From positions 62,001 to 126,000 of the forward strand of contig JAACMV010000010.1 in NCBI GenBank assembly GCA_010909725.1: a DNA stretch of 64,000 nucleotides, read 5' to 3'. Below, in pieces: positions 8,942-18,700 of this stretch. Below the pieces are notes generated by a model. That model saw nothing but the letters and a program-made list of their open reading frames with translations, was not told the origin of the DNA and made no database searches. Source of the stretch: Picochlorum sp. 'celeri' (Eukaryota > Chlorophyta > Trebouxiophyceae). The translations under genes and the position numbers were made by a program. The first letter of the stretch is position 1, and the number at the start of each line of letters is the position of its first letter.

Positions 8942-10345
8942 ATGCTGCTCGCAAGAGGACGATCATTAAAAGACTTGAGCACACGTGCTCAAGTCATCTT
9001 ATCGCAACTGACATGCCACGACAGCATTGGTGGCGTTGTCTCGCAATTCCACACCAGCGTTGCCGTGGAAAAGAAAGAGAACAACAACAATGTGGAGATA
9101 ATAAAGCGATTAGCTGAAACGACGGGTCGTTCGCTGGACATTGCGTACACTGCCATTGTCCATCAGCTAGGAATCACCCAACGGTTTTTTCAGCAGGGTG
9201 GTTTCGGAGATTTAAACGTGGTCAATTTTCATGAGGATGTTCAGAGATTCGATCATTGGCCTCCGTCCCACTTTGATGAGGTGTCAATAGACTGGAAAAG
9301 GGAGAAGAAGGGTGATGGTTTTAGTATTTTTCACGGCAAGTTCAAAACGCCATGTACGGGGACAGCGTATGATGCGTTGCCGGTAGAATCTAGAACCGTT
9401 CATGTAAGGTGGATACGGCCAAATAGTAGGGACTTGAGCGGTAATTCGACGGTGGTGCACCTGGCAGCTACAGGGGACCATGGGTTTTCTCGGAGGGAGA
9501 CACTGCTTGCAGTGCCGCTTGCACGTGAACATGGGATTGGTTCGGTGATCCTTGAAAGTCCGTATTATGGCCTTCGAAAACCATCATACCAACAAGGGGC
9601 AAAGCTGCGTTTCGTGAGCGATTTGCTCCTCCTTGGTAGGGCAACTATTGAAGAGACATTGTTCTTGTTGTACTGGCTGAGGCTGAATGAGGGGGATGAA
9701 ACAAAGCTTGGCGTGTCAGGTCTGTCAATGGGTGGGGTGCACTCTTGTATGATTTCATCTCTATACCCGGGCGACGTCGCATTGGCACCCTTATTGGCGC
9801 CACGATCGGCTGCTTCGGCGTACGTGAGCGGGGCTCTCTTCCATGCTACTGGGTGGAACGCGCTGATGCGTGATGCCAAAGAGCGGTCTGATGAGCTCTT
9901 AGAGGCTGTCAATCGAGAAAGTAGATCGAGCAGTAGAATTTCTGCATCGAGGGCGCTGGTGAACAAGAATGAGAGAATGATGAAGGCCACTGGCAACTGG
10001 TTGGCTAATTGGAGCAAAGGGTTCAGTGATCAGATGGCCAAGCTATTGGCACGTGATGCGGCACATGGTAGCGAGTTAGAGTTTCAAGAGTCAGTAGCAT
10101 TGCTGGAAGCGGTCTTGGAAACATACACGGATGTGACCAGATTTCCTGTGCCACGCCGTCCTGATGCTTGCGTTATTGTTGCAGCAACAGAGGATGCATA
10201 CGTCTCGAGGGAATCCGTGGATGAAATGCACAAATTTTTAAAAGGATCAGAACTGCGATGGGTGCCTGGAGGCCACGTGAGCAGCTTTGTGTTACACCAT
10301 GACGAATTTAGAAGAGCCATCAAAGATGCCATGGCACGCCTCTAG
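8942..10345 (+). CDS. ABHD18-like alpha/beta hydrolase (DUF2048)
   Basis: Protein of 467 residues. The core reads as the ABHD18 family: GDHGFSRRETLLAVPLA, then GIGSVILESPYYGLRKP, VSDLLLLGRATIEE and the nucleophile elbow GVSGLSMGGVHS, which holds the likely catalytic Ser. Near the C-terminus PGGHVSSFVLHHDEFRRAI supplies the catalytic His. ABHD18 has been linked to mitochondrial lipid metabolism in animals; the substrate here is unknown. The N-terminus is basic and hydroxyl-rich and could target an organelle. The start at 8942 is the first in-frame ATG after an AT-rich leader, 75 bp past the tRNA. Confidence 0.85.
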   Translation: MLLARGRSLKDLSTRAQVILSQLTCHDSIGGVVSQFHTSVAVEKKENNNNVEIIKRLAETTGRSLDIAYTAIVHQLGITQRFFQQGGFGDLNVVNFHEDVQRFDHWPPSHFDEVSIDWKREKKGDGFSIFHGKFKTPCTGTAYDALPVESRTVHVRWIRPNSRDLSGNSTVVHLAATGDHGFSRRETLLAVPLAREHGIGSVILESPYYGLRKPSYQQGAKLRFVSDLLLLGRATIEETLFLLYWLRLNEGDETKLGVSGLSMGGVHSCMISSLYPGDVALAPLLAPRSAASAYVSGALFHATGWNALMRDAKERSDELLEAVNRESRSSSRISASRALVNKNERMMKATGNWLANWSKGFSDQMAKLLARDAAHGSELEFQESVALLEAVLETYTDVTRFPVPRRPDACVIVAATEDAYVSRESVDEMHKFLKGSELRWVPGGHVSSFVLHHDEFRRAIKDAMARL

Positions 10346-10453
10346 CATGAGTTTGTAGTACCGATGTGACCCCTTTCTCTTTCATCGGTCTGTATCAGGC
10401 CCGTACCTGGGTATCAAAAAATTATTTATGTATGTATTCTTGTATAATTCATT

Positions 10454-12319
10454 ATGAGGATGGGGGCATATGCACACAGTCTTCTCTTGTGCTGCATCAT
10501 GTCATCTGTTGCTGCAGCTCGACAGCTGCGCGCGGATGATCAGGGAAACCGACACTTCATCTATACATCTGGAGATGAGATACTTCAAAATGGTTGGGAA
10601 ATGTCGGGTGAAGGGTTCAATGCCAGGATAGAGCAGGACTCTCTGTATGTACATGTCCAAAGAGGTGGAGAATTTCGTCTTTTGGGAGACAAGGTTTCAG
10701 TTGTTGATGGCTGCGGCACACGATGCTGTCCGTCGCTTTCAGACAAACCCTGTCAAGCAACCCTTGAGATTATTTCTCTTGATTGCGGGTTTCAGCGGTC
10801 CTTGTTTTTCCTGGAGGAAGCTGAAACAGGAATCAGGAGTGATCCAGTCAAGGTACGGGACACCATGGCAAACATGTTTGATCCCATGACTGGATTGTGT
10901 CGCATCCGATTGAATCTGACGGATGCATTTGAGTGGGATCGAATTATTTTTAAAGATATATCTGGTACTGGATATTCCACGAGAATTCAGAGCATCTCCA
11001 TACTTTCTTTGGAGGAACAAAACATTGATCTCAAAGATACTGTGGGTGGAAAGGTTCCACTCTACTGGCCATCATCCGCTGACAAACCGTTAAAGAGCTC
11101 AGAGTCTTTCTCAAATAGATTGGTGATTGGTCAGCTATTTCCATCAGCCTCTCGACAGGATTTGGAATCATTCTGCTCGGAACTGGAGGAACAAGGAGGT
11201 GGAAGGTGTAAAGCAAATTCAGGCGGTTTCGTGGACTCATCGTGGCCATTCGTGACCATCAATGTCTCATCTTTAGCGTCCCTAGAAGCGATGAGATCTT
11301 CTCTAGTAAAAACGGTAAAACTTTTCGAGGTCGATACCGACGTGCAGCTTCAACAGGTCGATACAGAGCAGTCATCATGCCAATTTGTCCCGTGGAATTT
11401 GGATAGAATTGATCAACCTCGTCTGCCACTGAATGGACAATTTAGAGCCAATGCTACCGGTTCAGGGGTCTTGATATACATTTTGGACACTGGTATTCGT
11501 AAAACACACAAAGAATTCACGGGTCGGACAGGCGACGGGGCTGACTGTATCAAACCTGCTTTGGATTCACTCATGAGTGGGTCGTTCGACTTGTCCTGTG
11601 TGACGTCACCAAATATCACGGATGAAAACGGACATGGGACCCACATCAGTGGTATTGCCGCAGGGGGCTGTTATGGAGTAGCAAAAGGTGCTCAAATCAT
11701 ACCCATCAAGATCATAGGATCCAGCGGATCAGGCTCCGTGAGCACCTTGCTCGCTGGGCTCGAGTGGGCGTATGACGACCTCCTCCATCGCACCCAGGAA
11801 TATGGCCATCAGCCACCCGCAGTCCTCAGCATGAGCGTAGGGTCCAAGGACAGCATTGCCATCGACTCTGCTGTCGAGAAGATGCAGCATGACCTGAATA
11901 TTCCAATCGTAGCCGCCTCTGGAAACGACTTTCAAGCAGATGCATGTTTTAATTCCCCCTCTCGGACACCAGAAACGCTCGTCATCTCAGCAACGAATAT
12001 AGGAGACCTGCCAGCAGACTTTTCAAATGTGGGTCCATGTGTCGATTTCTGGGCGCCTGGTGATATGATTCTTTCCGCCAGCAACCAAGCTGACGACAGC
12101 ACAGCAGTATTTAGTGGCACATCGCAGGCAGCTCCCATTGCCACAGGCATCATTGCATTGCTGCTGCAACAAGACCCCACATTGTCCCCAGCAGATATCA
12201 GGACCATACTGAAGAAAGAGGCTGTCCAGCTCCCAGAACTGTCGTCTATAACGAATGCATCATCTGGAATGACAACAACGACCGACCTCATCCAAGTACC
12301 GACCAATCTGCTCAGGTGA
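10454..12319 (+). CDS. Secreted proteinase K-like subtilase (S8)
   Basis: Serine protease of 621 residues with an N-terminal signal peptide (hydrophobic [13 protein letters not shown]). Residues about 20-205 are a Cys-containing region I do not recognise. An I9-like propeptide follows (NRLVIGQLF to about 300). The catalytic domain shows Asp in [14 protein letters not shown], His in [13 protein letters not shown], Asn in [12 protein letters not shown] and Ser in [12 protein letters not shown], the proteinase K pattern. It is not closely similar to the subtilase at 17.7-20 kb, so the window holds two distinct S8 proteases. A single exon is assumed because no stop interrupts the frame. Confidence 0.93.
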   Translation: MRMGAYAHSLLLCCIMSSVAAARQLRADDQGNRHFIYTSGDEILQNGWEMSGEGFNARIEQDSLYVHVQRGGEFRLLGDKVSVVDGCGTRCCPSLSDKPCQATLEIISLDCGFQRSLFFLEEAETGIRSDPVKVRDTMANMFDPMTGLCRIRLNLTDAFEWDRIIFKDISGTGYSTRIQSISILSLEEQNIDLKDTVGGKVPLYWPSSADKPLKSSESFSNRLVIGQLFPSASRQDLESFCSELEEQGGGRCKANSGGFVDSSWPFVTINVSSLASLEAMRSSLVKTVKLFEVDTDVQLQQVDTEQSSCQFVPWNLDRIDQPRLPLNGQFRANATGSGVLIYILDTGIRKTHKEFTGRTGDGADCIKPALDSLMSGSFDLSCVTSPNITDENGHGTHISGIAAGGCYGVAKGAQIIPIKIIGSSGSGSVSTLLAGLEWAYDDLLHRTQEYGHQPPAVLSMSVGSKDSIAIDSAVEKMQHDLNIPIVAASGNDFQADACFNSPSRTPETLVISATNIGDLPADFSNVGPCVDFWAPGDMILSASNQADDSTAVFSGTSQAAPIATGIIALLLQQDPTLSPADIRTILKKEAVQLPELSSITNASSGMTTTTDLIQVPTNLLR

Positions 12320-12460
12320 ATTGCCAAGTCTCCCCAATTTCTAGAATGGCAGATCTGCCGAGGTGAATCGACTTGGAGTCAAATACTGTAGGTCACGTAT
12401 GAAACGCTACTACATGGCATCAATCCAGTAGAAATAAAATAAATAAATAGTAACAACTCT

Positions 12461-13669
12461 ATGGGGTATACAATGGTTCCTAACCTTGGGAATAAAACCT
12501 CCTCCACTCAAAATATCCCTACGTGGAATTCGGGTGAGAAGGGATCTCCCAGAAAGCGGCATTTGTCCAGTAAAATTCCTCTTAAAGCACTTTCATTAAT
12601 TTTCACATCCTTATGCATTGGTTTTGTGGTCGGTAATAGGCAGAAGGTGGTACAGAGGGCCAACACCGACGGTACACGCGCCTCAGGTCAACGCTCCGTC
12701 GAAGAGGCCGGAGGTGGCCCTCTCGGATCTGATGGATTCGCCGATATTGTACCAGTAAATGACACATTGAGCACTGTATTAATTGATAAGGGATCCGAGC
12801 ACAGATTCGTGAGAGACTGCAGCGGTTTGAGGAGTTTTAGCCTTGTTGATAGAGTTCGTGGGACGAATGTGACTGACCTTGTGAGTATCTTGACATCCAT
12901 GGAGGAGAATAGAAAGCCAATAGCGACCAGAGTGCAGGTCAGCGGGGTGCCGTGTGCGGGAGAGGATGTGTGTTGTGTGAGAAGGTTTTGGTTCAGATTT
13001 GGCAGCACGGATGTGGAGGTGTTTAGACAAGTACTTCAAGACCATTACCTGAAGATTCTGTACCCCTTCTCTTCCAGCGACTATGCTCGAGGAGGTATAA
13101 AGAATATATTGGATGCTGGAGCCAATGCCGGGTTTTCCACGTACATGCTTCGCATGCTTTTTCCTGATGCCACTATTGTGTCTGTGGAGCCAGACCCTGT
13201 CAATTTCAAGATTCTGGAACGGAATACAAAGGAGCTTGGGAATGTTCATCTTGTGCACGGCGGTCTATGGAATGAGAGTGGTAATATAAAACTTGTTGGG
13301 GATCATGGAGACTGGGGAAGGGTGTTCCAAAAGGTGGAAGAAGGAGGGTCACGGGCATTTTCGGTTGCGGATCTGCAGGAGATGCATGGCATTGACTCTT
13401 TTGACTTGGTGAAATTGGATATCGAGGGGGCAGAAAGCATCATCTTTGGCCCAGAAGCAGATACATCATGGTTGAATCGTACAAAATTGTGCATCATTGA
13501 GGTTCATGACTTTTTCGGAGGGTACTTTGGAGTATCAGAGCATGGTGAAACAAGCCGCAGGGTCGATTCGGCCTTGATGGGCACCCCCAGCGACATGGTG
13601 AAGCTGTCTGACAATGAACACACTGTATATCTTACACAATCGTTGCTTGATTTAGTATTGCATGAATGA
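12461..13669 (+). CDS. FkbM-family SAM methyltransferase, membrane-anchored
   Basis: Protein of 402 residues with one hydrophobic segment near the N-terminus (LKALSLIFTSLCIGFVVG), suggesting a type II anchored Golgi or ER enzyme. The Rossmann methyltransferase core is in the second half: NILDAGANAGFSTYMLRMLF (motif I), VSVEPDPVNFKILERN, then DLVKLDIEGAESIIFG, the diagnostic FkbM K-x-D-[IV]-E-G-[AS]-E signature. FkbM enzymes O-methylate sugars and natural products; a glycan substrate is a guess from the anchor. TGTAA at 13687 marks the probable 3' end, with the aquaporin gene converging 34 bp away. Confidence 0.88.
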   Translation: MGYTMVPNLGNKTSSTQNIPTWNSGEKGSPRKRHLSSKIPLKALSLIFTSLCIGFVVGNRQKVVQRANTDGTRASGQRSVEEAGGGPLGSDGFADIVPVNDTLSTVLIDKGSEHRFVRDCSGLRSFSLVDRVRGTNVTDLVSILTSMEENRKPIATRVQVSGVPCAGEDVCCVRRFWFRFGSTDVEVFRQVLQDHYLKILYPFSSSDYARGGIKNILDAGANAGFSTYMLRMLFPDATIVSVEPDPVNFKILERNTKELGNVHLVHGGLWNESGNIKLVGDHGDWGRVFQKVEEGGSRAFSVADLQEMHGIDSFDLVKLDIEGAESIIFGPEADTSWLNRTKLCIIEVHDFFGGYFGVSEHGETSRRVDSALMGTPSDMVKLSDNEHTVYLTQSLLDLVLHE

Positions 13670-13703
13670 AAGAAGTATTATAACATTGTAAATACATGTA
13701 TTA

Positions 13704-14960
13704 TTATTCAACATTGCTGCGATTCATGGTTTGCACAGCTGCATACAACCCTGCTGCTGCACACCCACCCAAACATGGTGCTACAATTGGAATCCACGCA
13801 TAATAGAATTCGGACTTGCCTTTCCCTGGTATTGGGAGCAAGAAATGAGCACAGCGAGGCCCAAAGTCTCTCGCTGGGTTCGCTGCCAGAGCCGTCGGAC
13901 CGCCCAAACCCAACACCAAGAGGAAGACAAAAAATCCCACGGACAAGCCCAGCTGAGCATCATACAAGAATGCCTGAGCCTCGTACATTTGATTCGATCG
14001 CTGCAGTATCATCAAAAGAGGAAATATAAGAGATGTGGTACTCAAAAATTCGGTGAGGAAATTGAAGATGGGCGAGTATATGGCAGGTCTTGTTGCAAAG
14101 ATGCTAAGTTTAGCATTTTGATCGGCAGTGACGGCTGCCGAGTATAGTTTGTCCAGCGACTCCTTCTTTGACTCGAGCATCTTCTGGGAATTTTTCTGCC
14201 GCATCATCATGTTCTTATATTCTTCGAGATCCATATCTTGCAATCTATTGTGCACATCGGCGATCTGTGCCGATCGCCGCCGCAGTTTATGTTCAATATT
14301 CTCAATGTCCCCAGTGCCATGAGATACCCTATCCAAGCTCGATCTACGACTGCTTTCGTGCCCAAGCATGGCATCATGCCCAAGAGCCTTCTCTACCAAA
14401 TCCGAATTGACAGGAGAGTACTCGGCCGCGTCGCACTCTTGCTTCAAACAACATTTGATATCCTCCCATGTGCTTTGAATGTTGGACAACCCCTTCTTCC
14501 TGGCAGACACATCCGATGCCATGGGATTATACGATGCCAAACTCACCGCAGACGTCGTAATACCTTCCTTTCCAAGAAGTAAGAGATCGACATCCTCTGT
14601 ATACGGCGCGGGTATGTTCTTGAAATGAGGCAAAAAGTGAAGCCACACAAGCACCGCTCCAACAAAGGCACCCACAAAATCCCCACACACAATAACTACG
14701 AATTCCACGCCATTAATCTGACCAAGGATGAGCTCTGCTAAAGCGACTGCAGGATTCATTCGAGTACTTATATATCCCAACGTCAGAATCGCAATACCAA
14801 AACTCAGGCCAAAACCTAGAGCAACAAAACCCCAACCCATGCTCCGCCCCTTTGTCTTCGATAAGACCTCATTTGCAATCACAGATTCTCCAAAATATAT
14901 AGCCATCATCATTGAGATAACCTCAGAGGCAAATATTGCCCCATAGCTGTAGTCCGCCAT
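13704..14960 (-). CDS. Aquaglyceroporin (MIP family) with a ~165-residue loop C insertion
   Basis: Channel protein of 418 residues. Both pore motifs are present: first MNPAVAL at about 68-74, second ANPARDFGPR at about 360-369; Asp after the second NPAR is typical of glycerol-type channels. Six hydrophobic helices are visible, but residues about 120-286 between helices 3 and 4 form a long polar insert, whereas relatives have about 25 residues there. The insert has a Cys pair, basic segments and a predicted coiled coil (about 222-275). It permeates water, glycerol or other small solutes by family inference. The frame has no stop and the start at 14960 is a clear ATG. Confidence 0.88.
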   Translation of the reverse strand: MADYSYGAIFASEVISMMMAIYFGESVIANEVLSKTKGRSMGWGFVALGFGLSFGIAILTLGYISTRMNPAVALAELILGQINGVEFVVIVCGDFVGAFVGAVLVWLHFLPHFKNIPAPYTEDVDLLLLGKEGITTSAVSLASYNPMASDVSARKKGLSNIQSTWEDIKCCLKQECDAAEYSPVNSDLVEKALGHDAMLGHESSRRSSLDRVSHGTGDIENIEHKLRRRSAQIADVHNRLQDMDLEEYKNMMMRQKNSQKMLESKKESLDKLYSAAVTADQNAKLSIFATRPAIYSPIFNFLTEFLSTTSLIFPLLMILQRSNQMYEAQAFLYDAQLGLSVGFFVFLLVLGLGGPTALAANPARDFGPRCAHFLLPIPGKGKSEFYYAWIPIVAPCLGGCAAAGLYAAVQTMNRSNVE

Positions 14961-15109
14961 GGCGCAAGTGCCGAGATCACATGCAAGGTCAGACAGTAAG
15001 AATCAATACGTTTTTTTTTGTTATATATCCCTGCCAATGTTACATATATTCAATTATAAAGTTTTTGAATAGTAATGCGTGTGTTTCTGATTAGGGTTTG
15101 ATTCCAGAA

Positions 15110-15189
15110 CCCCATCACCAAAATGATGGGGTATATACCCCATCCTTATAAGGTAGTCATATGCCATAGTATGGCATGCATATGCATGC
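15110..15189. repeat. Palindrome cluster upstream of the aquaglyceroporin
   Basis: Four perfect inverted repeats in 80 bp: CCCCATCA/TGATGGGG (15110-15117, 15124-15131), the perfect 20-bp palindrome at 15125-15144 centred on TATATA, ATGCCATA-G-TATGGCAT (15161-15177) and the 16-bp palindrome GCATGCATATGCATGC (15174-15189). The first two share an arm and could switch pairing. It lies between the MED22 stop and the aquaglyceroporin start. Confidence 0.8.
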
Positions 15190-15207
15190 TTCCAACAGAG
15201 ATGATCT

Positions 15208-15522
15208 CTACTCCATGCCATCGACTCCATTGTCTCCTATAGGGGCTACTGGAAGGATACTCTCGCAATTGTATGATGAGAGATGTGTATCATTCAGAAT
15301 GGCCCTTCGTTTCAGCTCTCTGCTCACTTCCAGGATTGATGAGCATGATAGGAGCATCTTTTCTGCATAGACATGCTGCAATTCTCCAGGATATGTGTTA
15401 TGATCTACAGATGTTGTGCTTCCCGGGACGTGCGAGGCTTTGACGAGTTTGGTAAAATTGCCCAGCACGCTTGCCATTTCTCGGCGAACTGTTGCGTCTA
15501 ATTCATCAATATTCCCGTCCAT
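15208..15522 (-). CDS. MED22: Mediator subunit 22-like protein
   Basis: Small protein of 104 residues. It aligns by eye with MED22: an N-terminal helix ending VLGNFTKLVKASHV (compare family pattern I-x-D-N-F-x-x-I-V-x-x-A), then a long helix HVYAEKMLLSCSSILEVSRELKRRAILND matching the V-x-A-x-x-L-V-x-A-x-x-S-L-L-x-L-x-x-x-L-K core. MED22 pairs with MED11 in the head module of the RNA polymerase II Mediator complex. Length and helix order fit. It is a single exon starting at a clear ATG. The call rests on recognition of a short helical protein, so it is good but not certain. Confidence 0.72.
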   Translation of the reverse strand: MDGNIDELDATVRREMASVLGNFTKLVKASHVPGSTTSVDHNTYPGELQHVYAEKMLLSCSSILEVSRELKRRAILNDTHLSSYNCESILPVAPIGDNGVDGME

Positions 15523-15740
15523 ATTTGTTACATGTTGGATTTTTCTACTTCATGGATTCAATAAATAAATACATAGTAGGTGTATGAAGTTTACACATCA
15601 TTCTTATGCCAGGATTCTCTGAAAAAAAAGTCATTTACAAACGGAAACAGTAAAAATGGTACTAAGAATTTTGCTTCAAGAACGTGTAATGGTGTGACCC
15701 GAGTGAGAAGAAATGAAGCTCTCCCTGCCAATGTAGGAGG

Positions 15741-18700
15741 CTACGATGTCCTCTTGCTCAGCCTAAACAATGTGGGCTTGGAATTCTTTGTCTTGGAATA
15801 GGACATGGAGCAGCCGTTTTCCACGCTAGAAACGGCCAGGTATCCTCTTTTCTTGGGAGAAAATGCGTACAGGTTGACTTTGGAACAGTCTGAGGTTTTT
15901 CTTGGTATAATCTTCCATTTCCAAGTTGCACCTCCGAGACTGAGGCCCTTTGATACATTGCTTGGGGCTGCCAGAGACAGAGCCTTGCACTCAGTCCGCT
16001 CCCTGCCAATGATTGACGCGATCCCCTCCTTGCTTTTGATTTGCCAGTGTATCCTTCTTGGTTTGCCCTTTATCTGCTTGTATCGCTTCATGTCCACCGA
16101 TGTGGATTTGCAGCGGGGATATTTGTACGCCAGGTAGTACTTGCTACATGGGGAATAGAGTGGCTTGATGGTGTAGTATCCATCATATTCGCACGTCTTT
16201 GAGGATGATGGAGTGTCTGAAGATGGAGGATTAAGTGTTGGAGAAGATTTTGGTGGTGGCGGTGGTGGTTGGGAAGGAGGTGGAGGCGGCGGCAAGTCTG
16301 CTTCCTGAACCTCAATGGACTCCACTGACTCCAATCCTGCTCCTGGGATCACTTCATCGAGCACTTCATTGAGTTGCTGAGTATCCTCCAGTGAAGATTT
16401 GATATTTGAAGCAGCTTCATTCGCAGAATCAATCGACTTCAAGTCTTTATTGATGACTTTCAATGCCGTCTTCATGAAAGCTTCGGAATTTGACTGCCTG
16501 GCAGCTGAGCAACTCAGAGATGCTGTGCACTCAACGTTGGACTTCTCAAGGCCCTTTTTCTCCACCATTCGCTTGCAGAAATTTGATTCAATATCTGTCT
16601 TCTCAGATCCTGTAAGAGAATCGCACGGCTTGTCATCTGGAAGCTTTAATTTCACTCTCATGGACACAACTGGAGAGATTTTGTCAATAACCTCTGGGGT
16701 GAGTTCTGGGGTTTCGGGGCTATCTGACTCTTGCTCCGGCGTGTCTTCTTGTCCTTCTGGCGTGCCTTCTTCTTCTGGTGTACTCTCTGGGGTATTGTCC
16801 TCATTGTTTGGCTCTGGTACCTGAGGTATTGGGTCAGGGGTATTAGTGCCTCCTCCAATGGGAGTAGGAACTACACCACCTCCCCCACCGCCTCCTCCTG
16901 AAGTTGGAGGATTTACTACTGGTGGATTTACTACTGGTGGATTTACTACTGGTGGATTTACTACTGGTGGATTTACCACTGGTGGATTTACCGCTGGTGG
17001 ATTTACTACTGGTGGATTTACCACTGGTGGTGGTGGGTTTGGTGGTGGTGGATTTGGTGGTGGCGGATTTGGTGGTGGTGGTGAGGGGAAAACCAGGTTT
17101 GATCCTTCCATTCCAATATTGAATTGCCCTGATGATGTTGACGGGGAATATCCCATAACAATATAGTAGAGGATATATCCAGGTTCCAATTGCACACCCT
17201 GAATCTTGTCTGCTCCTGCGTAGGTCCCACAGCCATCATCGTTTGCATAACATTTGCACAAGATTGAATTCTGTGAGCAGTACAAAGCAATCGAAACAGA
17301 GTCCCATGAACTTGTCATATCACAATTGTCAGCTGTCAATGACCCTCCAGATGGAAGTCCTTTGATTTGAACAATTAATTTCTTCCGATCACTTTGCAAA
17401 AAGTTGACTACATCTTCAGCACATTCGCCTAGGAATGTTTTGTCCACATGATTTGTTGTCCCTGATGACAAATCATAGCTTATAGAATTTTGTGGGTACG
17501 AAGAAGTAGCTGTCATTGAGACATCGAACGGCACCACACCCACATTACCAGGAGGTGGAGGTGGCGAATTGGGCGGAGGTGGGGGCGGTGAGTACTGAAT
17601 TGTCCCATCCTTTATGCCCACCTTCACTTCTCCAGAGGACGTAAAACTGCAAAAGACGCCTCTATTTGTCAAAATAATCCAAGTTTTAAAATTTTCACCC
17701 GGTGACGTACCGTGACCATGGAACAAGGACAGTGTAATATCTGTCTGCCGCGTTGTAGGGGACACCAGACACAATCTCCCCTGAACCGTATCCGCAACCA
17801 TCATCATTGTCATAACATGTGCAAGACGCATAGTCCACGGTTCCGCTGACCACGGGACATTTAAATACCATCATCATTGTATCCACAGTTCCCGATGGCT
17901 GCACACAATCATCAATCTCCAAATCTCCAGAGGAACTGTACTGCGACAAGTTTAATTCAAAAATCAACTTCTTGTACTGACTGGACTGCAGCCTCGCTGA
18001 GAAATCACTGCGACATTTCTCTGCCAATACAGAGTTGATGATATCTGTAGAACCACTGCTCAAATCAAATGTAGCCGATAGGAATGGATATTGGGATGGA
18101 GTCAAGGTCGCTGTTTCACTGAAACCTAATGGTACCGGTGGTGGTGGCGAAGGTAATGGAGGTGGCGGTGATGGCGACGGAATAGGTTGCCCACTTGCAG
18201 CAGCATTGATTGCTCCCCAGACATTCAAACGATTACCTCCAGCCACATATTGATTTAGATCAGTGATCTGGTCTGCACCCTGGACCATATATGCAATTAT
18301 CTCAGAATATGTCAAGGATGAATCTGCCGCCAACATCAAGGCAGCAGTACCAGCCACGTGAGGGCACGCCATCGAGGTACCTGAATAGACCGAGTACCCA
18401 TTATTGGGTGTAGTGGATAGAATTGATGATCCAGGCGCTGCGATAGGAACAATGCGAGGACTGTAATTTGAAAAGTAAGACAGCTTATCCTCACTATCAG
18501 TGGATGCCACAGGAAGCACATTGGGCAAATCATAGGCTGCAGGATATTCTGGATTGCTATCTATATTGAGAAAGCTGTTCCCTGCTGCTACAACAAACAA
18601 ATGATTCTTATTCTGCCCAGCTGCTTCAATAGCATCATAAAGTGCTGTCGAGTATCCACCCCCACCCCAAGAATTGCTTGAAATTTTGGTGTTTGCTGTA

